Numbered from the stretch's first letter, positions 1-9,149 are shown. The stretch is 64,000 bases of DNA from Pseudomonas haemolytica (GCF_009659625.1 NZ_VOIW01000003.1:620001-684000); one strand, 5' to 3'. A program made the numbers and translations. Notes: generated by a model from the letters alone, not told the origin.

Positions 1-14
1 GAGGAGATACCGCG

Positions 15-1118
15 ATGACGTCGTTCAACTCCGGGGCCCAACCCCAGAACCGTGCGCCTCAATCCATCGGCTTTCTGCTGCTGGACAATTTCACGCTGAT
101 TTCCCTGGCTTCGGCAGTGGAACCGCTGCGCATGGCCAACCAGTTGTCCGGCCGCGAGCTGTATCGCTGGACCACCCTGAGTGTCGACGGCAACCAGGTA
201 TGGGCCAGCGACGGTCTGCAAATCACTCCCGATGCTTCCATGCACAAAGCCCCGGCCCTGGACACCGTTATCGTGTGCGGCGGTGTGGGTATCCAACGCA
301 CGGTCACCCGTGAACATGTGTCGTGGCTGCAAGGCCAGGCGCGCCAGTCCCGGCGCCTGGGCGCGGTATGTACCGGCAGTTGGGCCTTGGCCTGCGCGGG
401 TTTACTCGACGGTTTTGATTGCAGCGTGCACTGGGAATGCCTGGCGTCGATGCAGGAAGCGTTCCCGCGCGTGTCCATGAGCACGCGCCTGTTCACCCTC
501 GACCGCAACCGCTTCACCAGCTCCGGCGGCACCGCGCCGCTGGACATGATGCTGCACCTGATCAGCCGTGACCACGGTCGTGAATTGTCGGCAGCGATCT
601 CCGAGATGTTCGTGTACGAACGCATCCGCAACGAACAGGATCACCAGCGCGTACCGCTCAAGCACATGCTCGGCACCAACCAGCCGAAGCTGCAGGAAAT
701 CGTCGCGCTGATGGAGGCCAACCTGGAAGAGCCGATCGACCTGGATGAGCTGGCGGTGTACGTCGCCGTATCGCGCCGGCAGTTGGAGCGGCTGTTCCAG
801 AAATACCTGCACTGCTCGCCATCGCGCTACTACCTCAAGCTGCGCCTGATCCGTGCCCGGCAACTGCTCAAGCAAACACCCATGTCGATCATCGAAGTGG
901 CGTCGGTGTGCGGGTTTGTGTCTACGCCGCACTTCTCCAAGTGCTACCGCGAATACTTCGGCATACCGCCGCGCGATGAGCGCGTAGGTTCCAATACCAC
1001 CCAGCAGGTGGCGATGCTGCCGATTCCGCAGGCATTGGTGTTGTCACCGTTGTCAGGGCCGATGTCGGCGTTGAGCCAGGCGCGCAATGAGTCGACTTTC
1101 GCGAGCGTACGGCTTTAG
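15..1118 (+). CDS. gbdR: GbdR, glycine betaine/dimethylglycine-responsive AraC-type activator
   Basis: A 367-aa regulator with a DJ-1/PfpI (GATase1-like) sensor domain at about residues 20-190, including the nucleophile-elbow-like GAVCTGSW segment, and a C-terminal AraC/XylS double helix-turn-helix at about 235-325. The start is supported by a GAGGAG Shine-Dalgarno 8 nt upstream, right at the window edge. Length, a C-terminal tail of about 40 residues and position next to the carnitine and betaine genes match P. aeruginosa GbdR, which activates the gbc, dgc and sox genes when glycine betaine or dimethylglycine is present. It is a paralogue of CdhR at 5.4 kb. Symbol assigned from domain layout and synteny. 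Confidence 0.88.
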   Translation: MTSFNSGAQPQNRAPQSIGFLLLDNFTLISLASAVEPLRMANQLSGRELYRWTTLSVDGNQVWASDGLQITPDASMHKAPALDTVIVCGGVGIQRTVTREHVSWLQGQARQSRRLGAVCTGSWALACAGLLDGFDCSVHWECLASMQEAFPRVSMSTRLFTLDRNRFTSSGGTAPLDMMLHLISRDHGRELSAAISEMFVYERIRNEQDHQRVPLKHMLGTNQPKLQEIVALMEANLEEPIDLDELAVYVAVSRRQLERLFQKYLHCSPSRYYLKLRLIRARQLLKQTPMSIIEVASVCGFVSTPHFSKCYREYFGIPPRDERVGSNTTQQVAMLPIPQALVLSPLSGPMSALSQARNESTFASVRL

Positions 1119-1132
1119 ACCGAGTTGACTGC

Positions 1133-1204
1133 ATCGGGAGCAAGCCCCCTCCCACATTTTGAATTGTGAACACCTTCAAATGTGGGAGGGGACTTGCTCC
1201 CGAT
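1133..1204. repeat. REPIN (GGGGGCTTGCTCCCGAT type)
   Basis: Two inverted REP arms (1133-1157 and 1180-1204) around a 22-nt centre, between gbdR and the small minus-strand gene. They converge on both 3' ends and may act as a bidirectional transcription stop or mRNA stabiliser. Confidence 0.85.
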
Positions 1205-1213
1205 AGCGATCTA

Positions 1214-1486
1214 TCAGGCACCAGAGTTCTGCTTGAACTGCACCAAAGCCGGCAACAACTGCTTATCAATAGCCTGGCGCACAGCCGGCAGAATCGTCGC
1301 CTTGCCGGTGTACATCTGCTCCACCATGCCCTTGAGCGCCTTGGCCCGCGCTTCACTCAAGCCGCGCACTGCACACTCACACGCCTGCTCGGCGGTGGCA
1401 CCGCTGGACACTTCAAAACCCAGCGAGCGCAGTTGGCCCAGCAGGTCATCCTTGTCAATCAAATCCGCGTGCATCATGACATTCAT
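1214..1486 (-). CDS. Conserved small hypothetical protein (90 aa)
   Basis: An unrecognised 90-aa, mostly helical soluble protein with no signal peptide or membrane segment. It carries two cysteines in an EQACECAVRG segment and ends in a basic-to-polar tail. It is convergent with gbdR and separated from it by a REPIN. An alternative start lies 9-12 bases downstream (MMHADLIDK). Codon usage looks native. No function is proposed. Confidence 0.55.
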   Translation of the reverse strand: MNVMMHADLIDKDDLLGQLRSLGFEVSSGATAEQACECAVRGLSEARAKALKGMVEQMYTGKATILPAVRQAIDKQLLPALVQFKQNSGA

Positions 1487-1690
1487 CCTGGTGTAGGGAG
1501 CGGGGACTGACCTGGATTCTGGTAGGCCCTCGGCCTGTCGGCAAGGGCAGAATCAACGGATGGCTCGGATGGCTATGAACAGGTCGTTTTCGGGGCAATC
1601 AGCGATAGAAGGAATAGGCACACTCACTCCCAGGCACGCAGCTTGAAGGTTTGGTCACCCTCGGGATGCACAGCTCACACAAGGCACTCT

Positions 1691-1727
1691 GCCCCGATTC
1701 AGTCACGGCTGGATCGGGGCTTTTTTT
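1691..1727 (+). terminator. Rho-independent terminator, plus-strand orientation
   Basis: Stem GCCCCGAT (1691-1698) pairs with ATCGGGGC (1713-1720) and is followed by seven T. The U-tract is on the plus strand, yet no plus-strand gene lies upstream between 1487 and 1690. On the minus strand no U-run follows the stem, so it is not an obvious end for cdhB. It may mark a small RNA. Confidence 0.7.
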
Positions 1728-1732
1728 GCCGA

Positions 1733-2209
1733 CTATTTTTTGCCTGGTAATCCAATCACTCGGCCGAGCAGGGCGGGGCGCGGCAGGTCGGCTTGCGCAC
1801 TGCTTATGGTCGCGAGCCTTGCAAGCGTGGCCTCGGTAAAAGGCGCTGAGTGCGGCCCAGCCAGGTCAACGTGCAGCAGCATCTGTTCGTTGCCGGCCAG
1901 TGCTTTCTCATCGCCCACTAAATGCAGGCTGTGGTAGAGGTGCAGGCGCTTGGCGTCGTGGGCGATCAGTTGGGTCTGCACCTCAACGTCGGCGCCGCGT
2001 TTCACTTCATGCAGGTAGTTCAGGTGCAGTTCCAGGGTGAACAGCGAATGACCGCTGGCTTCACGGTTCTCGCTGTCCAGGCCGAGGGTGTCCATCAGCG
2101 CATCGGTGGCGTAGCTGAAGATCAGCAGGTAGAACGCGTCGCGCAGGTGGCCGTTGTAGTCCACCCAGTCTGGAAGGACTTGGGTGGTGTAGGTGGTCAA
2201 TGCAGGCAT
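1733..2209 (-). CDS. cdhB: CdhB, betainyl-CoA thioesterase (hotdog fold)
   Basis: A 158-aa single hotdog-domain thioesterase. The family active-site segment D17-Y18-N19-G20-H21 (DYNGHLRD) is present, as in 4-hydroxybenzoyl-CoA-type thioesterases. In carnitine degradation it releases glycine betaine from betainyl-CoA after CdhC. It is the last gene of caiX-cdhC-cdhA-cdhB, 13 nt downstream of cdhA, so co-transcription is likely. Assignment rests on the fold motif plus an operon identical to the P. aeruginosa carnitine cluster. Confidence 0.85.
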   Translation of the reverse strand: MPALTTYTTQVLPDWVDYNGHLRDAFYLLIFSYATDALMDTLGLDSENREASGHSLFTLELHLNYLHEVKRGADVEVQTQLIAHDAKRLHLYHSLHLVGDEKALAGNEQMLLHVDLAGPHSAPFTEATLARLATISSAQADLPRPALLGRVIGLPGKK

Positions 2210-2222
2210 TATCGGGTTCCTG

Positions 2223-3188
2223 TTATTCGGCGAAGGTCATGCCGTGCTTGGCCTTGGTGGTTTTTACCGCCTCCAGCACCGCCAGCAGGCAATCATCACG
2301 ATAGCGCTCCAGTGCCGAAATGCTGTGTTTACCCAACTGCTCGCGGGTGCCATCGACCACATCGTCAATCAATTTGTCGGTCAGTTCAGGCGCTGGTAGA
2401 TACGTCCACGGCAACTGCAACGCCGGCCCGAACTGCGCCATGAAGTGCCGCATACCGGCATCGCCGCCCGCCAGGGTGTAGGTGAGGAAGGTGCCCATGA
2501 ACGACCAGCGCAAGCCGGCGCCAAAGCGAATGGCGTCATCGATTTCGCCGGTGGTCGCCACGCCGTCATTGACCAGGTGCAGCGCCTCGCGCCAGAGCGC
2601 TTCGAGCAAGCGATCAGCGATAAACCCAGGCACTTCCTTGCGCACATGCAGTGGGCGCATGCCGAGGGATTCATACACCTTGATGGCCGCCTGGATCGCT
2701 TCCGGCGCTGTGTTCCTGCCGCCGACCACTTCCACCAGTGGCAAGAGGTAAACCGGGTTGAACGGGTGGCCGACCACGCAGCGTTCCGGGTGGGTGGAGC
2801 CCTCGTAGAACTCACTCGGCAACAGCCCGGATGTGCTCGAACCGATCAACGCATTCGGCTTGGCCGCCGCGCTAATCGTGCTGTGCAATTGCAGTTTCAG
2901 CTCCAGGCGTTCCGGGGCGCTTTCCTGGATGAAGTCGGCATCCTTCACACAGTCTTCGATGGTGCTGACAAAGCGCAGGCGGTCTTGTGATGCGCCGGGT
3001 GCGAGGCCCTGTTTTTCCAGGGCGCCCCAGGCATTGGCGACGCGTTTGCGCAGCGCCGCTTCGGCACCGGGCGCTGGGTCCCAGGCCACTACATCCAGGC
3101 CGTGGGCGAGGGCGCGGGACACCCAGCCGCTGCCGATAACACCGCTGCCCAGAGCGGCGAAGGTTTTGATTTCAGTGATAAAGCGCAT
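2223..3188 (-). CDS. cdhA: CdhA, L-carnitine 3-dehydrogenase
   Basis: A 321-aa member of the 3-hydroxyacyl-CoA dehydrogenase family that oxidises L-carnitine to 3-dehydrocarnitine with NAD+. The Rossmann dinucleotide motif G14-x-G16-x-x-G19-x-G21 lies near the N-terminus and the catalytic-type H141-P-F-N-P segment follows at mid-protein. The start at 3188 (MRFITEIK) was chosen because the frame upstream of it runs through REP sequence. It sits between cdhC and cdhB in the minus-strand operon; the gap to cdhC is a 30-bp palindrome. Confidence 0.88.
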   Translation of the reverse strand: MRFITEIKTFAALGSGVIGSGWVSRALAHGLDVVAWDPAPGAEAALRKRVANAWGALEKQGLAPGASQDRLRFVSTIEDCVKDADFIQESAPERLELKLQLHSTISAAAKPNALIGSSTSGLLPSEFYEGSTHPERCVVGHPFNPVYLLPLVEVVGGRNTAPEAIQAAIKVYESLGMRPLHVRKEVPGFIADRLLEALWREALHLVNDGVATTGEIDDAIRFGAGLRWSFMGTFLTYTLAGGDAGMRHFMAQFGPALQLPWTYLPAPELTDKLIDDVVDGTREQLGKHSISALERYRDDCLLAVLEAVKTTKAKHGMTFAE

Positions 3189-3218
3189 GTCGACATTCCT
3201 GAATAATGTGAAAAACCC

Positions 3219-3248
3219 ATGTGGGAGGGGGCAAGCCCCCTCCCACAT
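3219..3248. repeat. 30-bp perfect REP palindrome inside the cdh operon
   Basis: Two 14-nt perfect arms (ATGTGGGAGGGGGC and its complement) with a 2-nt loop. It fills most of the cdhC-cdhA gap. It is flanked by eight T on the plus-strand side and by GGGTTTTT when read in the operon direction, so it could attenuate transcription or protect the upstream mRNA. Confidence 0.85.
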
Positions 3249-3253
3249 TTTTT

Positions 3254-4141
3254 TTAGCCGCGCTTGGTCAGGCCCATCTTCACGCGCCCCTCGGCCGGGG
3301 TCATGACCCGAGCCCCCAGGCGGCTGAGGATTTCACCGGCGCGTTCCACCAGTTGGCCGTTGGTGGCGAGCACGCCTTTGTCCAGCCACAGATTGTCTTC
3401 CAGGCCAACCCGTACGTTGCCGCCCAGCAGCACCGCTTGCGCGGCCATCGGCATTTGCATGCGGCCGATCCCGAAGCCGGCCCACACCGCGCCAGCGGGC
3501 AGGTTGTCGACCATGGCTTTCATGGTGGTGGTGTCGGCCGGAGCGCCCCATGGAATACCCAGGCACAGTTGGAACAGCGGGTTATCGAGCAGCCCTTCCT
3601 TGATCATCTGCTTGGCAAACCACAGGTGACCGGTGTCGAAAATTTCCAGCTCGGCCTTTACCCCCAGCTCTTGAATACGCTTGGCGCCGGCACGCAGTTG
3701 TGCCGGGGTCGACACGTAAATGGTGTCGCCGTCACCGAAGTTCAGCGTGCCGCAGTCCAGGGTGCAGATTTCCGGCAGCAGTTCTTCCACATGAGCCAGG
3801 CGGGTCAGCGGGCCGACCAGATCGGTGTTGGGGCCGAACTCCATGGGGTTTTCGCCGCCGCCGATCTCCAGGTCGCCGCCCATGCCGGCGGTGAGGTTGA
3901 CGATGATGTCGATGTCGGCCTCACGGATGCGCTCCATCACTTCGCGGTACAGCGCCACGTCACGGCTGAACTTACCGGTGTGCGGGTCGCGTACATGGCA
4001 GTGCACCACGGTGGCGCCGGCCTTGGCGGCTTCTACGGCGGCGGCGGCGATTTGTCTGGGGGTGACCGGCACGTGCGGGCTTCTGGCGGTCGTGTCGCCA
4101 GCACCGGTGAGTGCGCAGGTGATGATGACGTCATGGTTCAT
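3254..4141 (-). CDS. cdhC: CdhC, dehydrocarnitine cleavage enzyme (BKACE family)
   Basis: A 295-aa beta-keto acid cleavage enzyme of the BKACE (DUF849) family. It condenses dehydrocarnitine with acetyl-CoA to give betainyl-CoA and acetoacetate. The metal-binding HxH pair is visible as H47-C-H49 in the segment VVHCHVRD, and the family GLEDN segment with the ligand glutamate lies near residue 248. It is the second gene of the caiX-cdhCAB operon, 85 nt after caiX. The predicted reaction follows from the family and the pathway context. Confidence 0.88.
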   Translation of the reverse strand: MNHDVIITCALTGAGDTTARSPHVPVTPRQIAAAAVEAAKAGATVVHCHVRDPHTGKFSRDVALYREVMERIREADIDIIVNLTAGMGGDLEIGGGENPMEFGPNTDLVGPLTRLAHVEELLPEICTLDCGTLNFGDGDTIYVSTPAQLRAGAKRIQELGVKAELEIFDTGHLWFAKQMIKEGLLDNPLFQLCLGIPWGAPADTTTMKAMVDNLPAGAVWAGFGIGRMQMPMAAQAVLLGGNVRVGLEDNLWLDKGVLATNGQLVERAGEILSRLGARVMTPAEGRVKMGLTKRG

Positions 4142-4226
4142 GAGGCGGTTCCTTACAGGCGTGATTTCAAGGGCGTGGCGATGCCGTTCGCGGTCGAGTG
4201 ACCGCGAAACGGTGATTGAAATGGGT

Positions 4227-5171
4227 TTACTGACTGGTTAATTGCAGGTTGGTCGCTGCCGGTTTGCCGTCGAAGGTGGTCACGCCTTCCAGCCAGCGCG
4301 CCTGGTCTTGGGGGTGATCCTTGAGCCACTGCCTGGCGGACTCGATGGCGTCCTTGTGATCCAGCAACGGCTGCATCATCCGGCTCTCGTCGGCGGCGGT
4401 GAAGGTCAGGTTGGTCAGCAGTTTGTGTACGTTGGGGCACTGCTCGGCGTAGGTCGGCGCGGTCACGGTCCACACGGTGGCCATGCCTTCGTTCGGGCCC
4501 AGGGCGCCATCGCTACCGGTGAGGTAAGTCATCGCCACGTTGACGTTCATCGGGTGTGGTGCCCAGCCGAAGAACACTACAGCCTCCTTACGGCGCACGG
4601 CGCGGTCCACGGCGGCGAGCATCCCGGCTTCGCTGGACTCCACCAGCTGGAACTTGCCCAGGCCGAACTGGTTCTTGGCGATCATTGCCTTGATCTGGGT
4701 ATTGGCACCTGAGCCCGGCTCGATGCCGTAGATCTTGCCGCCCAGTTCTTTCTCGAACTTGGCGATGTCGGCGAAGGTTTTCAGGCCCTTGTCCGCCAGG
4801 TAGGTGGGTACTGCCAGGGTGGCGCGGGCATCTTCCAGGCTGGGTTTGTCGAGGACTTTGACTTGCTTGGCGTCCACGAACGGCGTGATGGTCTGGGTCA
4901 TCAGCGGGTTCCAGTAGCCAAGAAACAAGTCCAGGCGTTGATCACGTATGCCGGCAAAGATGATTTGCTGGGACGCGCTGGTTTGTTTGGTCTTGTAGCC
5001 GAGGCCGTCGAGCAGCACTTGAGTCATGGCGCTGGTGGCGATGACGTCGGTCCAGTTCACCACGCCCATGCGCACGTTCTGGCAAGAAGCGGCGTCCGCT
5101 GCCATTACGGTGTTACTCAAGATGGCACTGGCGCTGAGTGCAAGCACGCAGCGGCTGATCAGTCGGTTCAT
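4227..5171 (-). CDS. caiX: CaiX, periplasmic carnitine-binding protein
   Basis: A 314-aa OpuAC/ProX-type substrate-binding protein with a signal peptide of about 25 residues ending ...VMAADA. It delivers carnitine, and probably related quaternary amines, to a CbcVW-type ABC transporter encoded elsewhere. Aromatic residues of the ligand cage are plausible in the segments VVNWTDV and LGYWNPL. It leads the operon caiX-cdhC-cdhA-cdhB and diverges from cdhR, as in P. aeruginosa. Confidence 0.87.
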   Translation of the reverse strand: MNRLISRCVLALSASAILSNTVMAADAASCQNVRMGVVNWTDVIATSAMTQVLLDGLGYKTKQTSASQQIIFAGIRDQRLDLFLGYWNPLMTQTITPFVDAKQVKVLDKPSLEDARATLAVPTYLADKGLKTFADIAKFEKELGGKIYGIEPGSGANTQIKAMIAKNQFGLGKFQLVESSEAGMLAAVDRAVRRKEAVVFFGWAPHPMNVNVAMTYLTGSDGALGPNEGMATVWTVTAPTYAEQCPNVHKLLTNLTFTAADESRMMQPLLDHKDAIESARQWLKDHPQDQARWLEGVTTFDGKPAATNLQLTSQ

Positions 5172-5365
5172 GGTGGATACCTCGGCAGGTCGTTATTGTG
5201 GTGTCCGACGTCTTTGTGCGCCGTGAGATCAAGTTACGCAGCTTGAGGGCCGACAAAGCGCACGGCGGCGACCCACTCTTGCACTGCAGCGACCTGTGCC
5301 CTTGAATGGCCGGTTGAACTGGCGTATCACAGTGACCACGCTGCCCGTCCTACGAGAGCGCCACC
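5172..5365. promoter_or_regulatory. Divergent caiX/cdhR control region
   Basis: 194 bp between divergent start codons holding promoters in both directions. It contains several GTCG/CGAC half-site-like words and GC-rich partial inverted repeats around 5205-5275. CdhR is known to activate the carnitine operon from the equivalent region in P. aeruginosa; I cannot define its exact operator here. Confidence 0.5.
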
Positions 5366-6310
5366 ATGTCCCAGGATTTCTACTTCTTGCTGATGCCAGG
5401 TTTTTCGGCCATCGGCTTTATCTCCGCATTGGAGCCGATGCGGGTGGCTAACCGCTTTCGTGGCGAGTTGTATCGTTGGCACATATTGAGCGCCGATGGC
5501 GGTGCAGTGCTGGCGAGCAACGGCATGTCGGTCAACGCCGACGCCGCGCTGGAGCCGCTGAAAAAAGGTGCGACGTTGTTGGTGGTGGCCGGCTTCGAAC
5601 CGTTGCAGTTCGTCACTCCTGTGCTGGAACACTGGCTGCGTCGTCTCGACCATGATGGCGTAATCCTCGGCGCCATCGACACCGGTGCCTGCGTGCTGGC
5701 TGAAGCTGGCCTGCTCGACGGCCACCGCTTGACCCTGCACTGGGAAGCCATCGACGCCTTCAAGGAATCCTATCCACACCTGAGCGTGACCCAGGAACTC
5801 TTCGAAATCGACCGCCGCCGCATCACCTGTGCCGGCGGCACCGCTTCCATCGACCTGATGCTTGACCTGATCGCCCAGGCCCACGGCCCCGGGCTGGCGA
5901 TTCAGGTCTCGGAGCAATTCGTACTCGGCCGCATCCGCCCACGCAAAGACCACCAGCGCATGCAGATCGCCACGCGCTATGGCATCAACAACAAGAAACT
6001 GGTGCAAGTGATCGGCGAAATGGAGCAACACACCGAACCGCCGCTGAGCACCTTGGCATTGGCCGATGCGATCAAGGTAACGCGGCGCCAACTGGAGCGG
6101 CTGTTTCGCCTGCATTTGAACGACACACCGAGCAACTTCTACCTCGGCCTGCGCCTGGAGAAAGCCCGGAAACTGCTGCACCAGAGCGACATGAGTGTGC
6201 TGGAGGTGAGCATTGCGTGTGGGTTTGAGTCGCCGTCGTACTTCACTAGGAGTTATCGGGCGAGGTTTGCCAAGTGCCCGAGGGAGGATCGGCGACGGGA
6301 GGTGGTTTGA
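5366..6310 (+). CDS. cdhR: CdhR, carnitine-responsive GATase1/AraC-type activator
   Basis: A 314-aa regulator with an N-terminal DJ-1/PfpI-like domain (about residues 5-175, including the IDTGACVLAEAG elbow) and an AraC-type double helix-turn-helix at about 205-310. It is clearly paralogous to GbdR at the window start but lacks GbdR's C-terminal tail. It diverges from caiX-cdhCAB, whose transcription it is expected to activate in response to carnitine. Its stop codon overlaps the -35 element proposed for the next gene. Confidence 0.85.
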   Translation: MSQDFYFLLMPGFSAIGFISALEPMRVANRFRGELYRWHILSADGGAVLASNGMSVNADAALEPLKKGATLLVVAGFEPLQFVTPVLEHWLRRLDHDGVILGAIDTGACVLAEAGLLDGHRLTLHWEAIDAFKESYPHLSVTQELFEIDRRRITCAGGTASIDLMLDLIAQAHGPGLAIQVSEQFVLGRIRPRKDHQRMQIATRYGINNKKLVQVIGEMEQHTEPPLSTLALADAIKVTRRQLERLFRLHLNDTPSNFYLGLRLEKARKLLHQSDMSVLEVSIACGFESPSYFTRSYRARFAKCPREDRRREVV

Positions 6311-6375
6311 CGGACAATTATAGTCAATTATACTCTCTACTATAATTTATAGTCCTTTCCATAATTGAGTATAAA
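6307..6375 (+). promoter_or_regulatory. AT-rich promoter with TATAGT/ACTATA operator-like repeats
   Basis: A sigma70-type promoter TTGACG (6307-6312), 16-bp spacer, TATACT (6329-6334) is overlaid by AATTATAGT (6317-6325), ACTATAATTTATAGT (6339-6353) and a degenerate third element to 6375. The near-palindromic ACTATA/TATAGT units look like operators of a dedicated repressor. The tract is far more AT-rich than its surroundings. Confidence 0.6.
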
Positions 6376-6378
6376 ACC

Positions 6379-7557
6379 ATGTCCAAGCACAGCGGCTTTG
6401 TGTTTCGCCGCCCCACCCTGGCAAGCAGTATTGCCGATGGCCTGGTGGGGGCCGGTATTCAGGATTTCACCTCCGGCCTGTTTCTCGCGGCGCCCCGTCG
6501 CACGGGCAAAAGCACTTTTCTGCGCGAAGACCTGATACCGGAATGTCAGCTCCGGGGCTGGCTGGCGGTGTATGTCGACCTGTGGGCCGACAAGGAAAAA
6601 GACCCCGCCGAGCTGATCGCGAGTGCCATTGCGGGGGCGTTGGTGCCGTTTGAAAAGGGCATTCGCAAACTGGCCAAGAACATTGGCATCGAGAAACTAA
6701 GCTTTCTGCGTACGCTCTCCTGGGACTTTACCAAGCCACAATTGCCTGTCGGTGCGACGCTGACCCAAGCGTTGGAGTTGCTCCACAGGGCTGCAGAAAA
6801 ACCCGTTGTGCTGGTGATTGACGAAGCACAGCACGCATTAACCACCGAGTCAGGTATCAATGCGATGTTCGCGTTGAAGGCTGCCCGGGATCAGCTCAAC
6901 CAAGGCCGTGACGAGGAGGGCAGCGGTTTGCGCCTGGTGTTTACCGGCTCGAATCGCGACAAACTCGCCCATTTGGTATTGGGTAAAAGCCAGCCATTCT
7001 TCGGTTCCAGCATCACGCCATTTCCGCTGCTGGGCAAAGAGTTCACCCAGGCCTACACCGTGCACCTCAACGCGCACCTGGCCAAGAACAACCAATTCAA
7101 CGCGGCTGATATTGATGAGGCGTTCGAGCTGGTAGGTCGGCGTCCCGAGATGTTGCGCACGATCATCGGTGAAGTGGCATTGGAGCTGGGCGAGGCAAGC
7201 AACCTGGGCCAACTGTTGCACAGTCGCGCAGAACTGCTGCGCGCCGGGGTGTGGACCGAATTCGAAAGCGCCTGGAACGCCCTGACCATCCCGCAGCGCG
7301 CCGTGCTGGAGGTGATGGTGGAGCGTTCTCAAAACAATGAACCCTTCGCGCCATTCACCGACAGCACCCTCACGGCTGTCAGCAAGGCGCTGGAAGAGAT
7401 GGGCAGCGACGTGGTGCCGGGTACCCAGACCATCCAGGCCTGCATCGATGCCCTGCGCGACAAGGAACTGGTGTGGAAGTCGAGCCGAGGCGGCTATGCC
7501 CTGGAGGACAAAACCTTCGGCGACTGGCTGCAACACAAGAGCCGTACACCGCGCTAA
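6379..7557 (+). CDS. Lone AAA-type P-loop ATPase (archaeal-ATPase-like), function unknown
   Basis: A 392-aa cytosolic ATPase. The Walker A motif is A38-P-R-R-T-G-K44-S-T, Walker B is VVLVID148-E149-A-Q, and a sensor-type FTGSNRD segment lies near residue 185. The C-terminal 120 residues look like a winged-helix domain (IPQRAVLEVMVE... ALRDKELVWKSSRGGYALED). This resembles single-gene archaeal-type ATPases seen in defence or toxin-antitoxin settings, but no partner gene is adjacent. It has its own AT-rich promoter with inverted repeats and is unrelated to the flanking carnitine genes. Specific function not recognised. Confidence 0.7.
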   Translation: MSKHSGFVFRRPTLASSIADGLVGAGIQDFTSGLFLAAPRRTGKSTFLREDLIPECQLRGWLAVYVDLWADKEKDPAELIASAIAGALVPFEKGIRKLAKNIGIEKLSFLRTLSWDFTKPQLPVGATLTQALELLHRAAEKPVVLVIDEAQHALTTESGINAMFALKAARDQLNQGRDEEGSGLRLVFTGSNRDKLAHLVLGKSQPFFGSSITPFPLLGKEFTQAYTVHLNAHLAKNNQFNAADIDEAFELVGRRPEMLRTIIGEVALELGEASNLGQLLHSRAELLRAGVWTEFESAWNALTIPQRAVLEVMVERSQNNEPFAPFTDSTLTAVSKALEEMGSDVVPGTQTIQACIDALRDKELVWKSSRGGYALEDKTFGDWLQHKSRTPR

Positions 7558-7588
7558 AAGGCCGGCTCCTACAGAGAGCAGGTGTGGC

Positions 7589-8005
7589 TTATTTCTTTAC
7601 CAGGGCCGAGCACGCCGCCTTGTAGGCCTCATGCTGATACTTGTTCAGCGTCGCCGGCAGTTCAAAGTTGTGCTTCTTGTTCTGCGCATTGATGGTCTGC
7701 GGCGACAGTAGCGCCACTTCAACCCCCTCCAGTAGTTGAAACACCCCTTCAATCTTGAACGTCGTCGGGCCACCGGCGAATTCACCTTTCTTGCTGCGCT
7801 TCTTGATGGCGATACGTTCAATGGCGTTGTCCTGCACGAACGCCTTTACCTGGGCGGCGAAGGCTTTGACGTTGGCGGCCTCATCGTCGTCATCGAGGGC
7901 GATTTTCTTGGTGGCCAGGGCAATGTGAGTCAGCGCCTGGTTGTCCAGGGCAGCGAGGGCGAAGATGGCTTCGCTGCCTTTGATTTCGATGCCGCAGATT
8001 TGCAT
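7589..8005 (-). CDS. DUF3010 family protein
   Basis: A 138-aa soluble protein starting MQICGIEIKGSEAIFALA, characteristic of DUF3010, whose N-terminal strands resemble an RNase H/actin-like fold. Function unknown. It is convergent with the ATPase gene and 31 nt from it, and not obviously in an operon with the minus-strand gene upstream (35 nt away), although co-transcription is possible. The Shine-Dalgarno is weak (ACGGAAA). Confidence 0.75.
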   Translation of the reverse strand: MQICGIEIKGSEAIFALAALDNQALTHIALATKKIALDDDDEAANVKAFAAQVKAFVQDNAIERIAIKKRSKKGEFAGGPTTFKIEGVFQLLEGVEVALLSPQTINAQNKKHNFELPATLNKYQHEAYKAACSALVKK

Positions 8006-8040
8006 GTGATTTTCCGTCAGCCAATGTTCGATGAGTTGAG

Positions 8041-8655
8041 TTACTTGGGCGGACGCATGAGGCCGCCAAGTTCAAATAGTTTCTTTACTGTTTCACTCAT
8101 GGGCTGCAATTGAGCGATTTCAAGTTGCAGCTTTAATAAACTGGCTTTCTTGATGTCTTCCTCAAGCTGATTCAAACGCTCGCTGGGAACTTGTATTCTT
8201 TTGTACCAGTAACGTAAGCCCAGGAATGATGAGGTTGAAGCAATACCGGCGTACAGCACGAGGAGTACGAGAGAAAACCATTCTCGAGCGCTCACAAAGC
8301 TAAAGGTAATGTCGAGCAAGTCAGGCTCTCGTGGCTTCTGGGTGCCCCCCATCATTGACTGGATGTCTACGACTTTTTTCAGAAATTCAAGATTGTTGTT
8401 CAACTCTATTGAAAGGTTTGGTATCAAGTCTTTGTGAGCGAGACCGCTTTGGAGCGCTGTGATGCGAGCACTGTATTTACTTTGGTTTTGTGTGCTCGAA
8501 AAATTATACAGCGCCTCGTCGGTTTCCTTTTCTGTTCGGTAATCCAGATACGCAAGTGCGACGATGATAGCCAGTGCGCCTCCCAGCATAAGTAAACCGG
8601 ATATGGCGAAAAACTTGTAAAGGTTGTCCGTTGGGGGTGTGGGGAACCATTGCAT
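8041..8655 (-). CDS. Hypothetical two-TM membrane protein with coiled coil
   Basis: An unrecognised 204-aa protein. It has transmembrane segments at about 14-37 and 126-148, a hydrophilic helical loop between them, and a C-terminal probable coiled coil (about 155-195, heptad-rich with LNQLEEDIKK). The start is backed by a GAGGA Shine-Dalgarno. AT content is higher than in the flanking catabolic genes, suggesting accessory origin. It could be a membrane-anchored sensor or scaffold; nothing in sequence fixes a role. Confidence 0.6.
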   Translation of the reverse strand: MQWFPTPPTDNLYKFFAISGLLMLGGALAIIVALAYLDYRTEKETDEALYNFSSTQNQSKYSARITALQSGLAHKDLIPNLSIELNNNLEFLKKVVDIQSMMGGTQKPREPDLLDITFSFVSAREWFSLVLLVLYAGIASTSSFLGLRYWYKRIQVPSERLNQLEEDIKKASLLKLQLEIAQLQPMSETVKKLFELGGLMRPPK

Positions 8656-8747
8656 TGTTTAGTCCTCATCCTTGAGATGGAAAAGAAGTCGAACCCGAAG
8701 CAAAACCATTATCTGGCTCCAGGCGATAGATATAGGTTGTAAATGGA

Positions 8748-9149
8748 TCACTCCTGCCCGATCGACTCCAAAAACTCCGACCGCTCATCACTCATCCGCG
8801 CCAGGCAATCGTTCTGCGCAATCGCATAGTCCTTGCTGCCGTTCACCGCCGGGAAGGTGTCCACTGCGCAATCAGCGTCACGCAGTTTTTCCCACTTCTG
8901 CTGGGCGTCCTTCAGACGAGCGGTAATGTCGGCCAGCTTGGTCTTGTCGCTGCCATAGGTCGAACCCATGCGCTCCAGCAACCCCTGATAGTTATCCTTG
9001 AGCAGTTGCTCGGCGGTGGTTTTGTTGTAGGTGGCGCAAGCCAGGGTCTGTTTGTCGTTTTCGATGCCATCGCACGGCGTGCTGTCGGTGTCTTCGGCCG
9101 CGTGGGCGGTGGTTGCGATGAGTGCCAAAGCCAGGAAAATCGATTTCAT
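8748..9149 (-). CDS. LprI-like (DUF1311) periplasmic protein
   Basis: A 133-aa secreted protein with an 18-residue signal peptide (cleavage after THA). The mature part has four cysteines (C26, C38, C94, C115), consistent with two disulfides, and the DUF1311/LprI pattern CDG...QTLAC...YNKT...DCLARMSDERSEFL. Family members include lysozyme inhibitors, so a periplasmic lysozyme-inhibitor role is possible. It is divergent from the dipeptidase operon. Confidence 0.75.
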   Translation of the reverse strand: MKSIFLALALIATTAHAAEDTDSTPCDGIENDKQTLACATYNKTTAEQLLKDNYQGLLERMGSTYGSDKTKLADITARLKDAQQKWEKLRDADCAVDTFPAVNGSKDYAIAQNDCLARMSDERSEFLESIGQE

